DNA of 64,000 bases from Pseudomonadota bacterium (GCA_018241445.1 JAFEDT010000004.1:186001-250000); one strand, 5' to 3'. Numbered from the stretch's first letter, positions 9,083 to 17,850 are shown. The notes: generated by a model not told the origin, from the sequence alone. Numbers and translations are program-made.

Positions 9083-9306
9083 TCCCCGTGGATGCCCGCC
9101 CCGTCGAAGGTTTCATCGCCAGCGCCCAACCTTGTCCTTGGGTTACCCGCTCTGGGAGCGCCCGAGCACCCCGTCGCCGCACTCCAGTCGCCTTCGCCTC
9201 ACACAACGAGCTCTGAATTTCGCCGCCGACTCCGCTGCGCCACTCTTGGCGCAGCACTGTTCGCCGCACGCTATCATTAGGCTTCTCGGCGTGTAAGGAG
9301 CAGCAG
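9083..9306. other. Intergenic region between RHH and GIY-YIG genes
   Basis: About 224 bases without a supported gene, separating divergent transcription units. It must hold the promoter of the plus-strand GIY-YIG gene; TATCAT at about 9275 is a possible -10 but I see no good -35. The ribosome site AAGGAGCAGCAG sits directly before the GTG start at 9307. Confidence 0.5.
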
Positions 9307-10197
9307 GTGCCGCTACAGCGACCTCTTCGATCACATCTCAACGCACCCGGAATCTATCAGATACGGTGCACCGTTGATGGCAAAGTGTATGTTGGCAGCG
9401 CGGTTAACATCCATGAGCGATGGCAGTCCCACAAGCGGGAGTTGCGAAAGGGAACACACGCAAACCCGCATCTTCAGTCCGCTTGGAATAAATACCGAGA
9501 ATGGGCGTTCGATCTGATCGTGCTCCAATACGTAGACGCTGCGGCGCTGCTCAAATCGGAACAACGATGGATCGAGCTGACGCAATGCACAGATCCTCGT
9601 ATCGGCTACAACCTCAAGCGGGAACCCACATCGCCGGGGCTCGGCGTGGGTCGGCTATGGCTTGGCTTCCATACTCCTACGGGTGAGGCGATTACTATCA
9701 ACAACCTTTCGGCATTCTGCCGCCTCCATGAACTGGACTACCGATCCATGCACAGACTTGCCCGTGGCGAGAGCAAGCTCAAGTCATATCGAGGGTGGAC
9801 CCATCGCAACAGCGTGCGTATGCGCGACTATATAAAGACGCACAGTGGGTTTATCAGTCCAAAGGGAGAAAAGCTTGCGCCGATCACAAACCTCGCCGAG
9901 TTCTGCAGGGTTAACCATCTCGACGATACGCACATGGTTGCACTGGCGCGGGGACGCATCGTTTCTTATCGCGGCTGGACTCACGTGAACAGTAAGCAGA
10001 GATCGGCCGTTGAAGTGCAGCGAGGGTTCATTGCGCCCGGGGGAGCGGTAGTGAGAATTACCAACCTCCGGGCATTCTGCCGAGTGTGCGGCCTGTCGGT
10101 CGTTCGCATGCACGCGCTGAAAAGGGGCAAGCGGCGTATCCACAAAGGATGGACGTGGAAATCTACTGCGGATGAAGCGTTCGATGGGTCGTGCTAA
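9307..10197 (+). CDS. GIY-YIG endonuclease with three tandem NUMOD-like repeats
   Basis: A 296-residue protein starting at GTG with a strong ribosome site (AAGGAG). Residues ~14-95 form a GIY-YIG nuclease: GIYQIRC, VYVGSAVNIHERWQSHK with the catalytic Arg, and the Glu in KSEQRWIEL. Residues ~115-290 hold three related units of ~55 residues. Each follows GF-x-P-x-G-E, then I-x-NL-x-x-FCR-x-x-x-L, then M-x-x-L-x-RG and a closing GW-T-(H/W). This layout resembles DNA-recognition repeats of phage-type homing endonucleases. Codon use is visibly less GC-rich than its neighbours, suggesting transfer. The nuclease call is firm; the mobile-intron relationship is inferred. Overlaps the next gene by 26 bases. 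Confidence 0.85.
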   Translation: MPLQRPLRSHLNAPGIYQIRCTVDGKVYVGSAVNIHERWQSHKRELRKGTHANPHLQSAWNKYREWAFDLIVLQYVDAAALLKSEQRWIELTQCTDPRIGYNLKREPTSPGLGVGRLWLGFHTPTGEAITINNLSAFCRLHELDYRSMHRLARGESKLKSYRGWTHRNSVRMRDYIKTHSGFISPKGEKLAPITNLAEFCRVNHLDDTHMVALARGRIVSYRGWTHVNSKQRSAVEVQRGFIAPGGAVVRITNLRAFCRVCGLSVVRMHALKRGKRRIHKGWTWKSTADEAFDGSC

Positions 10198-12373
10198 GCA
10201 ACCAAATCACCTGGTTTCCGAAGCAAGTCCATACCTGCGCAAGCATGCGTGCGACCCCGTGGGCTGGTACCCGTGGGGCCGCGAAGCGCTGGAAAAGGCA
10301 CGTCGGGAAGACCGCCCGATTCATCTCAGCGTGGGCTACAGCGCTTGCCACTGGTGTAATGTTTTGCACGAGGAAAGCTTCGAAGACGAAGCCACCGCGC
10401 GCATCCTCAATGACCACTTCGTCAACATCAAGGTCGACCGCGAAGAGCGGCCCGACATCGATCGCATCTACCAGCTCGCCCAGCAGCTGCTGACCGGTCA
10501 TGGCGGCGGCTGGCCGCTCACGTTGTTCCTGACTCCCGACGACCAGCGGCCCTTCTTCGGCGGCACCTATTTCCCACCGCAGGCGCGGCACGGACTGCCG
10601 GCCTTCCGCGACGTGCTGCTGCGGGTCGCGCAGTACTACAAGGAGCACCAGGTCGAGCTGCGCCGGCAGAATGCAGCGCTGATGGACGCTTTCGCGCAGA
10701 TCAGCACCCGCAACGAGGCAAGCGGCGGGGAGCTCGACGGTGCTCCGCTGCGCGAGGCACGGGCGCGCATCGAGCAGGTATTCGATACACAGCATGGCGG
10801 CACCGCCGGGGCACCGAAGTTCCCGCAGCCGCAGACCCTGGAACGCCTGCTGCGCTGCTGGCACGCCACGGCCGCCGACACGGACCCGGACCTCAAGGCG
10901 CTGTACATGGCCACCCTGACCCTGCGGCGCATGGCCGACGGCGGCATCCACGATCAGTTGGGTGGCGGCTTCTGTCGCTACAGCGTGGATGAATCCTGGT
11001 CCATCCCCCACTTCGAGAAAATGCTGTACGACAACGCCGCGCTGCTGCCGGTCTACGCGCAGGCCGCGCTGGCCACGGGCGACGTGGTATACGCCGCGGT
11101 CACCCGTGACATCGTCGCCTGGCTCGAACGCGAGATGCGTTCGCCGCAAGGTGGTTTCTGCTCCAGCCTCGACGCCGACTCGGAGGGTCACGAGGGCTGG
11201 TTCTATGTCTGGACGCGCGAGCAGATCGAAGCAGCTCTGACCGCAGACGAGCTGCAGGTCTTTGCACCACGCTTCGGCCTGGACGGTCCGGCGAACTTCG
11301 ATGGCCGGTGGCACCTGCGCGTGGCGAAGTCCGTGGAGGAGATCGCGCGGGAGTCCGCCCCCGACTGTGACGCCGTCGCCATCGAAGCTCTGCTCGAATC
11401 CGCACGAGGCAAGCTGCTGGCGCTGCGCGCGCACCGCGTGCGACCTGCGCGCGACGACAAGGTACTGACCGCGTGGAACGCCATGGCGATCCGGGGACTG
11501 GCCATCGCCTCGCGCGCGCTGGCGCAGCCGTCCCTGGGCGAAGCTGCGACCCGCGTGCTGGACTTCATCCGTGGCACCCTGTGGCGCGATGGCCGCCTGC
11601 TTGCGACATCACTTGGCGGGCAGGCACACCTGAATGCCTACCTGGATGACTACGTGCTGCTGGCGCAGGCGGTGCTCGAGCTGCAGCAGGTCCGTTTCCG
11701 TGCGGATGAACTGCAGTTCGCCTGCGAGCTGATGGAGGTGGTGCTGGCGCACTTCAGCGATCCGGCGGCGGGCGGCTTCTTCTTCACCTCGGACGACCAC
11801 GAGACGCTGATCGTGCGCTCGAAGTCCTTCATGGATGATGCCACGCCCTCGGGCAACGGCGTCGCCGCGCAGGTGTTGCTGCGCCTGGGCCACCTGCTGG
11901 GCGAGACGCGTTACCTGGAAACCGCCGAACGCACACTGCGCGCCGCCTGGAGCGACATCAGGAAGTATCCGCACGGGCACATCGGCCTGCTGGATGCGCT
12001 GGAGGATCTGCTCAACCCGCCAGAGATCGTGATCCTGCGGGGTGAAGCGGCCGCCATCGAGACCTGGCGGGCCGACCTCGCACGGCTGTACGCGCCACGG
12101 CGGCTTGTCCTGGCGATACCGGCAGAGGCTGTCGGTGTGACGCTCCCCGCGCAGAAGTGTGTAACGGCATACACACTTGGTGCGCAAGCGGGAGAAACCC
12201 CCGGGCGGGCAGGCGGCTCGACGGAACAGGCGCCGATCGCACTCGCGCTGGCTCAAAAGCCGCCCCGCGGACCTGCCGTCGCCTATGTGTGCCGGGGAAC
12301 CACCTGCTCACCCCCACATACCACTTTCAACCGGCTGCTCGATGAACTGCGTGGCTCTCCGCAAGGACGGTAG
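10172..12373 (+). CDS. DUF255 thioredoxin-like, YyaL/SSP411 family protein
   Basis: A 733-residue protein with an N-terminal DUF255 thioredoxin fold (NHLVSEASPYLRKHACDPVGW, then the CxxC motif in SACHWCNVLHEESFED), followed by a large alpha/alpha-barrel domain like those of six-hairpin glycosidases/epimerases (KFPQPQTLERLLR, FEKMLYDNA, LTAWNAMAIRGLA). It ends in a Cys-containing RGTTCSPP tail. The family is widespread; its biochemical function is not settled. The ATG at 10172 overlaps the GIY-YIG gene; an ATG four codons later (10184) is equally possible. A palindrome lies inside its coding sequence at 12155-12178. Confidence 0.9.
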   Translation: MKRSMGRAKQPNHLVSEASPYLRKHACDPVGWYPWGREALEKARREDRPIHLSVGYSACHWCNVLHEESFEDEATARILNDHFVNIKVDREERPDIDRIYQLAQQLLTGHGGGWPLTLFLTPDDQRPFFGGTYFPPQARHGLPAFRDVLLRVAQYYKEHQVELRRQNAALMDAFAQISTRNEASGGELDGAPLREARARIEQVFDTQHGGTAGAPKFPQPQTLERLLRCWHATAADTDPDLKALYMATLTLRRMADGGIHDQLGGGFCRYSVDESWSIPHFEKMLYDNAALLPVYAQAALATGDVVYAAVTRDIVAWLEREMRSPQGGFCSSLDADSEGHEGWFYVWTREQIEAALTADELQVFAPRFGLDGPANFDGRWHLRVAKSVEEIARESAPDCDAVAIEALLESARGKLLALRAHRVRPARDDKVLTAWNAMAIRGLAIASRALAQPSLGEAATRVLDFIRGTLWRDGRLLATSLGGQAHLNAYLDDYVLLAQAVLELQQVRFRADELQFACELMEVVLAHFSDPAAGGFFFTSDDHETLIVRSKSFMDDATPSGNGVAAQVLLRLGHLLGETRYLETAERTLRAAWSDIRKYPHGHIGLLDALEDLLNPPEIVILRGEAAAIETWRADLARLYAPRRLVLAIPAEAVGVTLPAQKCVTAYTLGAQAGETPGRAGGSTEQAPIALALAQKPPRGPAVAYVCRGTTCSPPHTTFNRLLDELRGSPQGR
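12155..12178. repeat. 9+6+9 palindrome, copy 1 (inside DUF255 gene)
   Basis: AAGTGTGTA and TACACACTT form a perfect 9-base inverted repeat with a 6-base spacer. The core GTGTGTAA...A-TACACAC is identical to a second palindrome at 51905-51928. This copy is within coding sequence near the 3' end of the DUF255 gene, where it encodes C-V-T-A-Y-T-L. Confidence 0.7.
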
Positions 12374-12395
12374 CTCCGCTGCCGTCTACTGCCAG

Positions 12396-12401
12396 TATAA
12401 T
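12396..12401 (+). promoter_or_regulatory. Possible -10 element (TATAAT) ahead of the small ORF/nucleotidyltransferase pair
   Basis: A perfect TATAAT lies 22 bases after the DUF255 stop. No good -35 is seen 17 bases upstream (GCTCCG), so this is suggestive only. Transcription from it would start near 12408, only ~10 bases before the ATG at 12418. Confidence 0.35.
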
Positions 12402-12417
12402 TACCCTGTCATCCCGG

Positions 12418-12639
12418 ATGTGGAACCCGGCCCAGACAGTGCTCCTCGACCGTAACAATGAGCGCCTCTTTCGAACCCACGCGGAAGCCGAGGATGGCGG
12501 TTACATGCAGGGCAGCCCCGCGGAGCGGCTCGCGGAGGTGTGGGAGCTGACCCGCGAGGTGTGGTCCTTCGCGACGAGGACAGATGCTGAACAAAGACTA
12601 CAGAGAGATGTTGAAGTGCTTGTCCGACGAGGGGGTTAG
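12418..12639 (+). CDS. Small protein paired with a nucleotidyltransferase
   Basis: Up to 73 residues from ATG 12418, or 66 from the in-frame GTG at 12439. The C-terminal half, with GSPAERLAEVWELTREVWSF and a closing VEVLVRRGG, is a compact amphipathic helical unit. It overlaps the downstream nucleotidyltransferase by 56 bases, the layout typical of a co-translated pair. I recognise the pattern of a short helical protein encoded just before DUF6036-type nucleotidyltransferases but cannot name the family. An antitoxin-like or partner role is inference. Confidence 0.6.
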   Translation: MWNPAQTVLLDRNNERLFRTHAEAEDGGYMQGSPAERLAEVWELTREVWSFATRTDAEQRLQRDVEVLVRRGG

Positions 12640-13033
12640 ATACCTCGTAGTAGGCGCGTACGCCCTTGCCGTGCACGGCTTTCCGCGAGCCACCAAGGAC
12701 ATCGACTTCTTTGTCTGGGCGAGCCCCGAAAACGCAGCCCGGCTCATTCGCGCCCTTGAACGCTTTGGCGCGCCCCTCAGAAACATTTCCGCCGCGGATT
12801 TCGCCGCCGAAGGAACCGTTTACCAGATCGGCGGGGGCCCGCGGCGCATCGACATCATTACCCGCATTGACGGCGTCCGATTCGAGGACGCCTACCCCCG
12901 AAGGTTGATGGTGGCCATGGAGGGCCTGGACGTCCCGGTGCTTTCCCGGGACGATCTCATCGCCAACAAGCGTGCCTCGGGCCGTGCCCAGGATCTCGCG
13001 GACCTGGAACGCCTGGCTTCGCGGAGCGGCTGA
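12584..13033 (+). CDS. DUF6036/AbiEii-like nucleotidyltransferase
   Basis: A 149-residue minimal nucleotidyltransferase. VRYLVVGAYALAVHG leads to the catalytic DxD in RATKDIDFFV, then the helical PENAARLIRALERFG, the GGPRRIDIITRIDGV strand region, and the conserved C-terminal LSRDDLIANKRASGRAQDLADLE. This full pattern is characteristic of small nucleotidyltransferases related to AbiEii toxins and MNT proteins. Members may act as toxins or modify tRNA or partner proteins; activity here is unproven. ATG 12584 overlaps the upstream small gene; ATG 12608 is an alternative start. Confidence 0.85.
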   Translation: MLNKDYREMLKCLSDEGVRYLVVGAYALAVHGFPRATKDIDFFVWASPENAARLIRALERFGAPLRNISAADFAAEGTVYQIGGGPRRIDIITRIDGVRFEDAYPRRLMVAMEGLDVPVLSRDDLIANKRASGRAQDLADLERLASRSG

Positions 13034-13094
13034 AGACCCCCGGGGCAACTCCGCAGTACCGGTTCGCCGGGCACCGCGGCGGAGGCCGACCCGG

Positions 13095-15176
13095 CTACTG
13101 CGTCCCCGCCCCCTCCCCCTGCGCCACCACCGGCAGTTCCACGAAGCTCGCCCGCCCCGGCGCGTGGTAGATGCGCTCGGTGGCCTTCTGGTAGTCGGCC
13201 GGCTTCGCGAAGAAGATGTTCGGTACGAACTTCTGCGGATTGCGGTCGTATAGCGGGAACCACGAAGACTGGATCTGCACCATGATCCGGTGGCCCAGCA
13301 GGAAGACGTGGTTGGTAGTCGGCAACGCGAAGCGGTACTGCAGCGGCGCGTTCGGCTTCACCGCTTTTGCGACGGCAAGATCCTCGCGGTAGCGGCCGCG
13401 GAAGATATCCATGGACACGGCGAGTTGATATCCGCCCAGTTCCGCCTGCCCCGCCACTTCGTCCGGGTACACGTCGATCAGCTTGACCACCCAGTCGACA
13501 TCGCTGCCGCTGGTGGCGGCGATCAGGTTGGCGACGGGCTCGCCGCTGATCGCCAGCGGCGCCTCCACGGGCGCCGTTGTGTAAGTCAGCACGTCGGTGC
13601 GGCCCGAGAACTCGCGCTGGTCGTCCACCAGCCACCGCTCCCATGACAGCGGCGCCACGTACCCGACGGGCTGGATGGGCCGCGCGCGGAACGGGACCGG
13701 TCGCGCCGGATCGGAAACGTACTCGTCGAACGTCGCGCCAGCGGCGGGTGGTGCGAATCCGAGTCCGCCCGCGGCCTGCAGGTACAGGGGCCTGGCAGCC
13801 GGCGTGCACGCGCCCGCGCAGGCGGAGGGCCAGGACGGCAGCCGCTCCCAGGTGTTGGTTCCAGTCTGGAATGCCACTACCGGCGCCGGCAGCGGCGCCG
13901 CGGCGGCGTCCTCTTTCAGATAGTGCGCCAGGAACGGCGCGAAGATCTGGCGGCGGAAGTACAGACCGGTATCGCTGCCGAAGCGGATCGGCCCCAGTGC
14001 ATCGGCATCCACGATCTGCTGGCCGTGATACCACGGTCCCAGGACCAGGAACAGCTTGCCCTGATTGGCGGGCGCCACAGACAAAGCCTTGTAGACGGCA
14101 ATGGCGCCGTAGATGTCCTCCTGGTCCCACAGCCCGGCGACCAGCATGGTCGGCACCGCCAGGGGACTGCGCGCCAGGATGCGGTCCATCGCCTGCTCCT
14201 GCCAGAACGCATCGTAGGCCGGGTGCGCGATGATCTTGTTCCAGAAGCCGATCTGCTCCATGCCGTGGCGCCGCGCCAGCTCGCCGGCAGAACCGTCATG
14301 CATGTAGAGGTCGTAGTCGTCGAAGTAGCCGGACTGCCACTGCGCATCGTTCGCACGGGTCGCCGTCTGCTCGTAGATATAGGGCAGGTTCTGCTGCCGG
14401 AAGGCGCCGTAGTGGAACCAGTCGTCGCCATGCCAGCCGTCCACCATCGGGTTCATGGGCACGGCGACCTTGAGGGCCGGATGCGGATTCACCAGCGGAG
14501 TCAGCGCGAGGAAGCCGTCGTAGGAAATCCCGAGTACGCCGACCCTGCCGTTGGACTCCGGCACGTTCTTCACCAGCCAGTCGATGGTGTCGTAGGTGTC
14601 GGTGGACTCATCCACTGGCGTGGGATTGAGCACGCCGCGCATGGGGCGATTCATGACGTAATCGCCCTCGCTGCCGTACTTGCCGCGGATGTCCTGCACC
14701 ACACGGATATAACCACCTTCGATGATCGTCTCCGTCGCGTTGTCATAGCCCCACAGCCGGGAGGCCAGGTGCAGGCTCTGGCGGTGGCTGGTCAGCTCCC
14801 GGGCGTTGTAGGGAGTGCGTGTCAGCAGGATTCCGGCCCGCCGCGCACCGTGCGGCACCAGGATGATGGTGTGCAGTTTCACGCCATCGCGCATCGCAAT
14901 CATGACGTCGCGACTGTCGTAGTCCGCACCCGCGGACGACGGCACGAAGTTCTGCGGGGTTTCGCTCGGCAGCCCCGGATACTGCGGCTGCGCCACTGTC
15001 GCGGGCCCAGCCGCAGCCGGCGCGGTTGCGGCGGCCGGCGCGGTTGCGGCAGCCAGCGCGGTTGCGGCAGCCGGCGCCGACGCCGCGGACGGTGCGCCCT
15101 GCGCGTACGCGGCACCCGCTGCCAGCGCGAGAGCACCCGCCATCGCCACCCACCTCGGGACATTCTGCAACTTCAT
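13095..15176 (-). CDS. CocE/NonD family hydrolase (S15-type, X-Pro dipeptidyl peptidase-like)
   Basis: A 693-residue exported alpha/beta hydrolase. The start at 15176 gives a signal peptide (MKLQNVPRWVAMAGALALAAGAAYAQ). An Ala/Thr/Pro linker with an 18-base tandem repeat follows, then the peptidase S15 domain: MRDGVKLHTIILVP, VVQDIRGKYGSEGDY, nucleophile GISYDGF, Asp in AGLWDQEDIYG and His in LGPWYHGQQ. A C-terminal jelly-roll domain closes the protein. Family members hydrolyse X-Pro peptides, amino acid esters or beta-lactam side chains. Its position downstream of putA and an M24 peptidase favours a role on prolyl peptides (inferred). It lies 17 bases after the halogenase-like gene. Confidence 0.9.
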   Translation of the reverse strand: MKLQNVPRWVAMAGALALAAGAAYAQGAPSAASAPAAATALAAATAPAAATAPAAAGPATVAQPQYPGLPSETPQNFVPSSAGADYDSRDVMIAMRDGVKLHTIILVPHGARRAGILLTRTPYNARELTSHRQSLHLASRLWGYDNATETIIEGGYIRVVQDIRGKYGSEGDYVMNRPMRGVLNPTPVDESTDTYDTIDWLVKNVPESNGRVGVLGISYDGFLALTPLVNPHPALKVAVPMNPMVDGWHGDDWFHYGAFRQQNLPYIYEQTATRANDAQWQSGYFDDYDLYMHDGSAGELARRHGMEQIGFWNKIIAHPAYDAFWQEQAMDRILARSPLAVPTMLVAGLWDQEDIYGAIAVYKALSVAPANQGKLFLVLGPWYHGQQIVDADALGPIRFGSDTGLYFRRQIFAPFLAHYLKEDAAAAPLPAPVVAFQTGTNTWERLPSWPSACAGACTPAARPLYLQAAGGLGFAPPAAGATFDEYVSDPARPVPFRARPIQPVGYVAPLSWERWLVDDQREFSGRTDVLTYTTAPVEAPLAISGEPVANLIAATSGSDVDWVVKLIDVYPDEVAGQAELGGYQLAVSMDIFRGRYREDLAVAKAVKPNAPLQYRFALPTTNHVFLLGHRIMVQIQSSWFPLYDRNPQKFVPNIFFAKPADYQKATERIYHAPGRASFVELPVVAQGEGAGTQ
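15016..15077 (-). repeat. 18-base tandem repeat coding an Ala/Thr/Pro linker
   Basis: Units begin at 15016, 15034 and 15052 with a partial fourth at 15070. They differ from each other by one or two bases and encode six-residue A-T-A-(P/L)-A-A steps between the signal peptide and catalytic domain of the CocE-family hydrolase. Copy number could vary between strains by slippage. Confidence 0.8.
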
Positions 15177-15193
15177 ACCTCTCCCCTGTGTAA

Positions 15194-16540
15194 TCACTCC
15201 CCGAACTGCGCCCGCGCCTGCGCAATCCGGTACGCATGCCCGGCGCGCCACGCACGCCAGTCGCGCAGGCCCACCAGCAGGTACAGCAGCCGGAACAGCC
15301 GCAGGCGCCACAGCACCCGCGGGCTGTCGAACACATCGCCGGCCAGCATCGATACCACACCCTGTTCCAGCCGCAGCACATTGCGCGGATGACCGAACAG
15401 GTCGCGGATGACCGGCCCATTGAAGCGATATATAAAGAAAGAGAAACGCCGCATGGCCGTGCGCTGGCGCTTCTCCAGCCGCCGCAGCAACGCCAGCTCA
15501 CGCCGCGGCTGCCGCAGCGCGGTGTCCGCAAGCGCGGCGGCCTGCTCGGCGCTGTCCATGGCCAGGAACACGCCGGTGGAGAACACCGGGTCCAGGAAGG
15601 CGAATGCGTCCCCCACCAGCACCCAACCCGGTCCGCCCATGGCGCTGCTGTCGTAGGAATAGTTGCCGGTGACGTGCACGGTATCGTCAATCAACCGTGC
15701 ATCTTCCAGCCGGCGCCACATGGCCGTGTTCTGGCGCAAGGTGTCCAGGAAGAACTGCGTGCCGCGACTGCTGCGCTGCCGGAAGTAATCCGGCCAGCAC
15801 ACCGCCCCGACACTCATGACTCCCTGCGGCAGCGGGATCATCCACATCCAGCCGTGATCGAAGCGGTACATGCTGACGTTGCCGGCATCCACGCCGTCGC
15901 GGACGGCCGCGCCGCGGAAGTGGCCGAACATGGCGGCGCTCTGGTGGTCCGGGTTCCTGCGCCGCAGCTTGCGGCGCACGCCGAGGAAGGTATCGCGGCC
16001 GCTGGCGTCGACCAGGTAGCGCGCGCGCAGGGTATAGCTGCCGCCGGCATCCGTGCGCACCGCGATGCGCGCATCGCGCGCAGCGCGCTGCTCTATACCC
16101 ACGGCCTCATGCCCCTCGCGTGCATCGGCACCCGCCTCGCGCGCATGCGCGAACAGCATGGCGTCGAAATCGGCCCGCCACACCTGGAAGGAGTGCGGCG
16201 GGCTCGAGCCCAGGGCGCGGGCAAAATCGAAGGTGTTGTAACCGCGTTCGTTGTTTGCCTCGAAATCCGCCCCGCGCTTGTGCACCCCGAGTGCACGCAC
16301 CTTCTCCAGCACCCCCAGCCGCTCGAAGATCGGCAGGTTCATCGGCAGCAGCGATTCGCCGATATGGAAGCGCGGATGACGCACCTTCTCCAGCAGCACC
16401 ACGCGATTACCGCGGCGCGCCAGCAGGATCGCCGCCGTGGTGCCGGCCGGACCGCCGCCAATGACCGCGACGTCGCAGTCCTGCCCCGCGTCGGAGCCTG
16501 GGCTCACCGCCAGCGCGGGGGCGTCAGATGGGCTCGTCAA
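15194..16540 (-). CDS. Flavin-dependent halogenase-like oxidoreductase
   Basis: A 448-residue FAD protein. The Rossmann motif VAVIGGGPAGTTAA starts at residue ~24, with the halogenase-type HIGESLLP after it. Two halogenase hallmarks are present: W-x-W-x-I-P in HGWMWMIPL, and F-x-x-P-x-x-S-x-G in FLDPVFSTGV, next to the second FAD motif GWVLVGDAFAF. Enzymes with both motifs use FADH2, O2 and halide to chlorinate or brominate phenolic or indolic substrates. Related hydroxylases also exist, so the chemistry is not certain. The start overlaps the M24 gene by 17 bases. Its presence between prolyl peptidase genes is odd. Confidence 0.82.
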   Translation of the reverse strand: MTSPSDAPALAVSPGSDAGQDCDVAVIGGGPAGTTAAILLARRGNRVVLLEKVRHPRFHIGESLLPMNLPIFERLGVLEKVRALGVHKRGADFEANNERGYNTFDFARALGSSPPHSFQVWRADFDAMLFAHAREAGADAREGHEAVGIEQRAARDARIAVRTDAGGSYTLRARYLVDASGRDTFLGVRRKLRRRNPDHQSAAMFGHFRGAAVRDGVDAGNVSMYRFDHGWMWMIPLPQGVMSVGAVCWPDYFRQRSSRGTQFFLDTLRQNTAMWRRLEDARLIDDTVHVTGNYSYDSSAMGGPGWVLVGDAFAFLDPVFSTGVFLAMDSAEQAAALADTALRQPRRELALLRRLEKRQRTAMRRFSFFIYRFNGPVIRDLFGHPRNVLRLEQGVVSMLAGDVFDSPRVLWRLRLFRLLYLLVGLRDWRAWRAGHAYRIAQARAQFGE

Positions 16541-17822
16541 TTGACTTCGCCAGGCCGCTGAACAGCTTCGGACCCGAGTCCGTCATGTGCCAGCAGTCCT
16601 CCAGGCGCACGCCAAACTCGCCGGGAATGTAGATGCCGGGCTCGTCGGAGAAGCACATGCCGGCCCGCAGCACTGTGCGCGAGTTGCGCACCAGGTAGGG
16701 CGCCTCGTGAACGTCCAGGCCGATACCGTGGCCGGTGCGGTGCGACAGCCCCGGCAGCGCATAGTTGCGACCCCAGCCGCGGCCTTCGTAGAACTCACGC
16801 ACCGCCGCATCGACCCGGCCCGTGGGCACCCCGATCCTGGCCGTTTGCAGCGCGAGCTCCTGGCCGCGTTTGACGGTATCCCATACCTCGCGCTGGCGCG
16901 CGGTCGGCGTACCGAACACCCAGGTGCGGGTGATGTCGGACTGGTAGCCGTGCACCGCGCAGCCGCAGTCCATCAGAATAACGGAGCCCTCGCGCACCGA
17001 CTGCGGCAGCTTCGAGCCGTGTGGGAACGCGCTGGCCTCGTTAAGCAACACCAGCGAGAACTGCGGCTCCCCGCCCAGGGTCACGGTGGCGCGGTCCATC
17101 AGGTCCGCCATCTGCCTGGCGGTCATCCCGGCACGCACCTGCGCGCGGACGTAGCGCATCGCCGCCATCGTCACGTCGTTGGCGACCTGCATCAGCGCCA
17201 GCTCCGCGGGCGACTTGAACATGCGGCAGCCCTGCACCAGCGCATCCCCGGGCACCAGTGCGCGCGCGCCGCGCAGTGCGCGGTTTAGCGCATCGATGAC
17301 GTAGAAGCGGGTGTAGGCGTCGACCGCGACCGGCCCCGCAGGCAGTTCGCGCCCGCGCAGGGCGGCAGCGATCAAAGCGAACGGATCCTCATCCTCCTGC
17401 CAGGGGCGCATCTCGGCCGGGATCTGCAGCATTTCCTGGATGGAAGGCCTCTCGAAGAACGGCGTCACGACAACCGCGGGGCCGGTCACCGGAATGATCG
17501 CGGCCGTCACCCTTTCGCTCAGGTGCCAGCTCACACCGGTGAAGTAATCCAGGGTAGATCCGGATTCGACCAGCAGCGCCGCGACCCCGTGTTCGCGCAT
17601 CAGCGCCTGCAGGTGCGCGATGCGCGCCAGACGCTCCTCGCGGGTGATGGGCTGCGCAGTGCCTGTCAGGGACGCCAGCCCTGCCGGGCCCTGGGGCGCC
17701 GCAGACGAGGCGGTCCCGGCAGGCGCTGCGACACCACGCCCGGTTGCCGCCACCGCCGCACCCAGCGCCAGGCCGCCGAGCATGCCACGCCGCGTGACGG
17801 CGCCAGAAAAAATGCGGGACAT
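16524..17822 (-). CDS. M24 family Xaa-Pro peptidase with Tat signal
   Basis: A 432-residue peptidase. The N-terminus has a twin-arginine motif (TRRGMLGGLALGAAVAA) predicting Tat export of a folded, metal-loaded enzyme. The creatinase-type N-domain is followed by a pita-bread domain with the five metal ligands: two Asp in ILMDCGCAVHGYQSDITRTW, His in GHGIGLDVHEAPY, and Glu in SDEPGIYIPGEFGVRLED. Such enzymes cleave X-Pro bonds. It starts 28 bases after the putA stop, so it likely shares its transcript and supplies proline from peptides. Confidence 0.92.
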   Translation of the reverse strand: MSRIFSGAVTRRGMLGGLALGAAVAATGRGVAAPAGTASSAAPQGPAGLASLTGTAQPITREERLARIAHLQALMREHGVAALLVESGSTLDYFTGVSWHLSERVTAAIIPVTGPAVVVTPFFERPSIQEMLQIPAEMRPWQEDEDPFALIAAALRGRELPAGPVAVDAYTRFYVIDALNRALRGARALVPGDALVQGCRMFKSPAELALMQVANDVTMAAMRYVRAQVRAGMTARQMADLMDRATVTLGGEPQFSLVLLNEASAFPHGSKLPQSVREGSVILMDCGCAVHGYQSDITRTWVFGTPTARQREVWDTVKRGQELALQTARIGVPTGRVDAAVREFYEGRGWGRNYALPGLSHRTGHGIGLDVHEAPYLVRNSRTVLRAGMCFSDEPGIYIPGEFGVRLEDCWHMTDSGPKLFSGLAKSIDEPI

Positions 17823-17850
17823 CAGGCCCCCGAAGATAAGCCAACAGGCC

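Noticed and set aside
15194..16540. The halogenase-like gene as part of a natural product cluster
   Set aside because: No polyketide, peptide synthetase or tailoring genes are nearby; neighbours are peptidases and putA.
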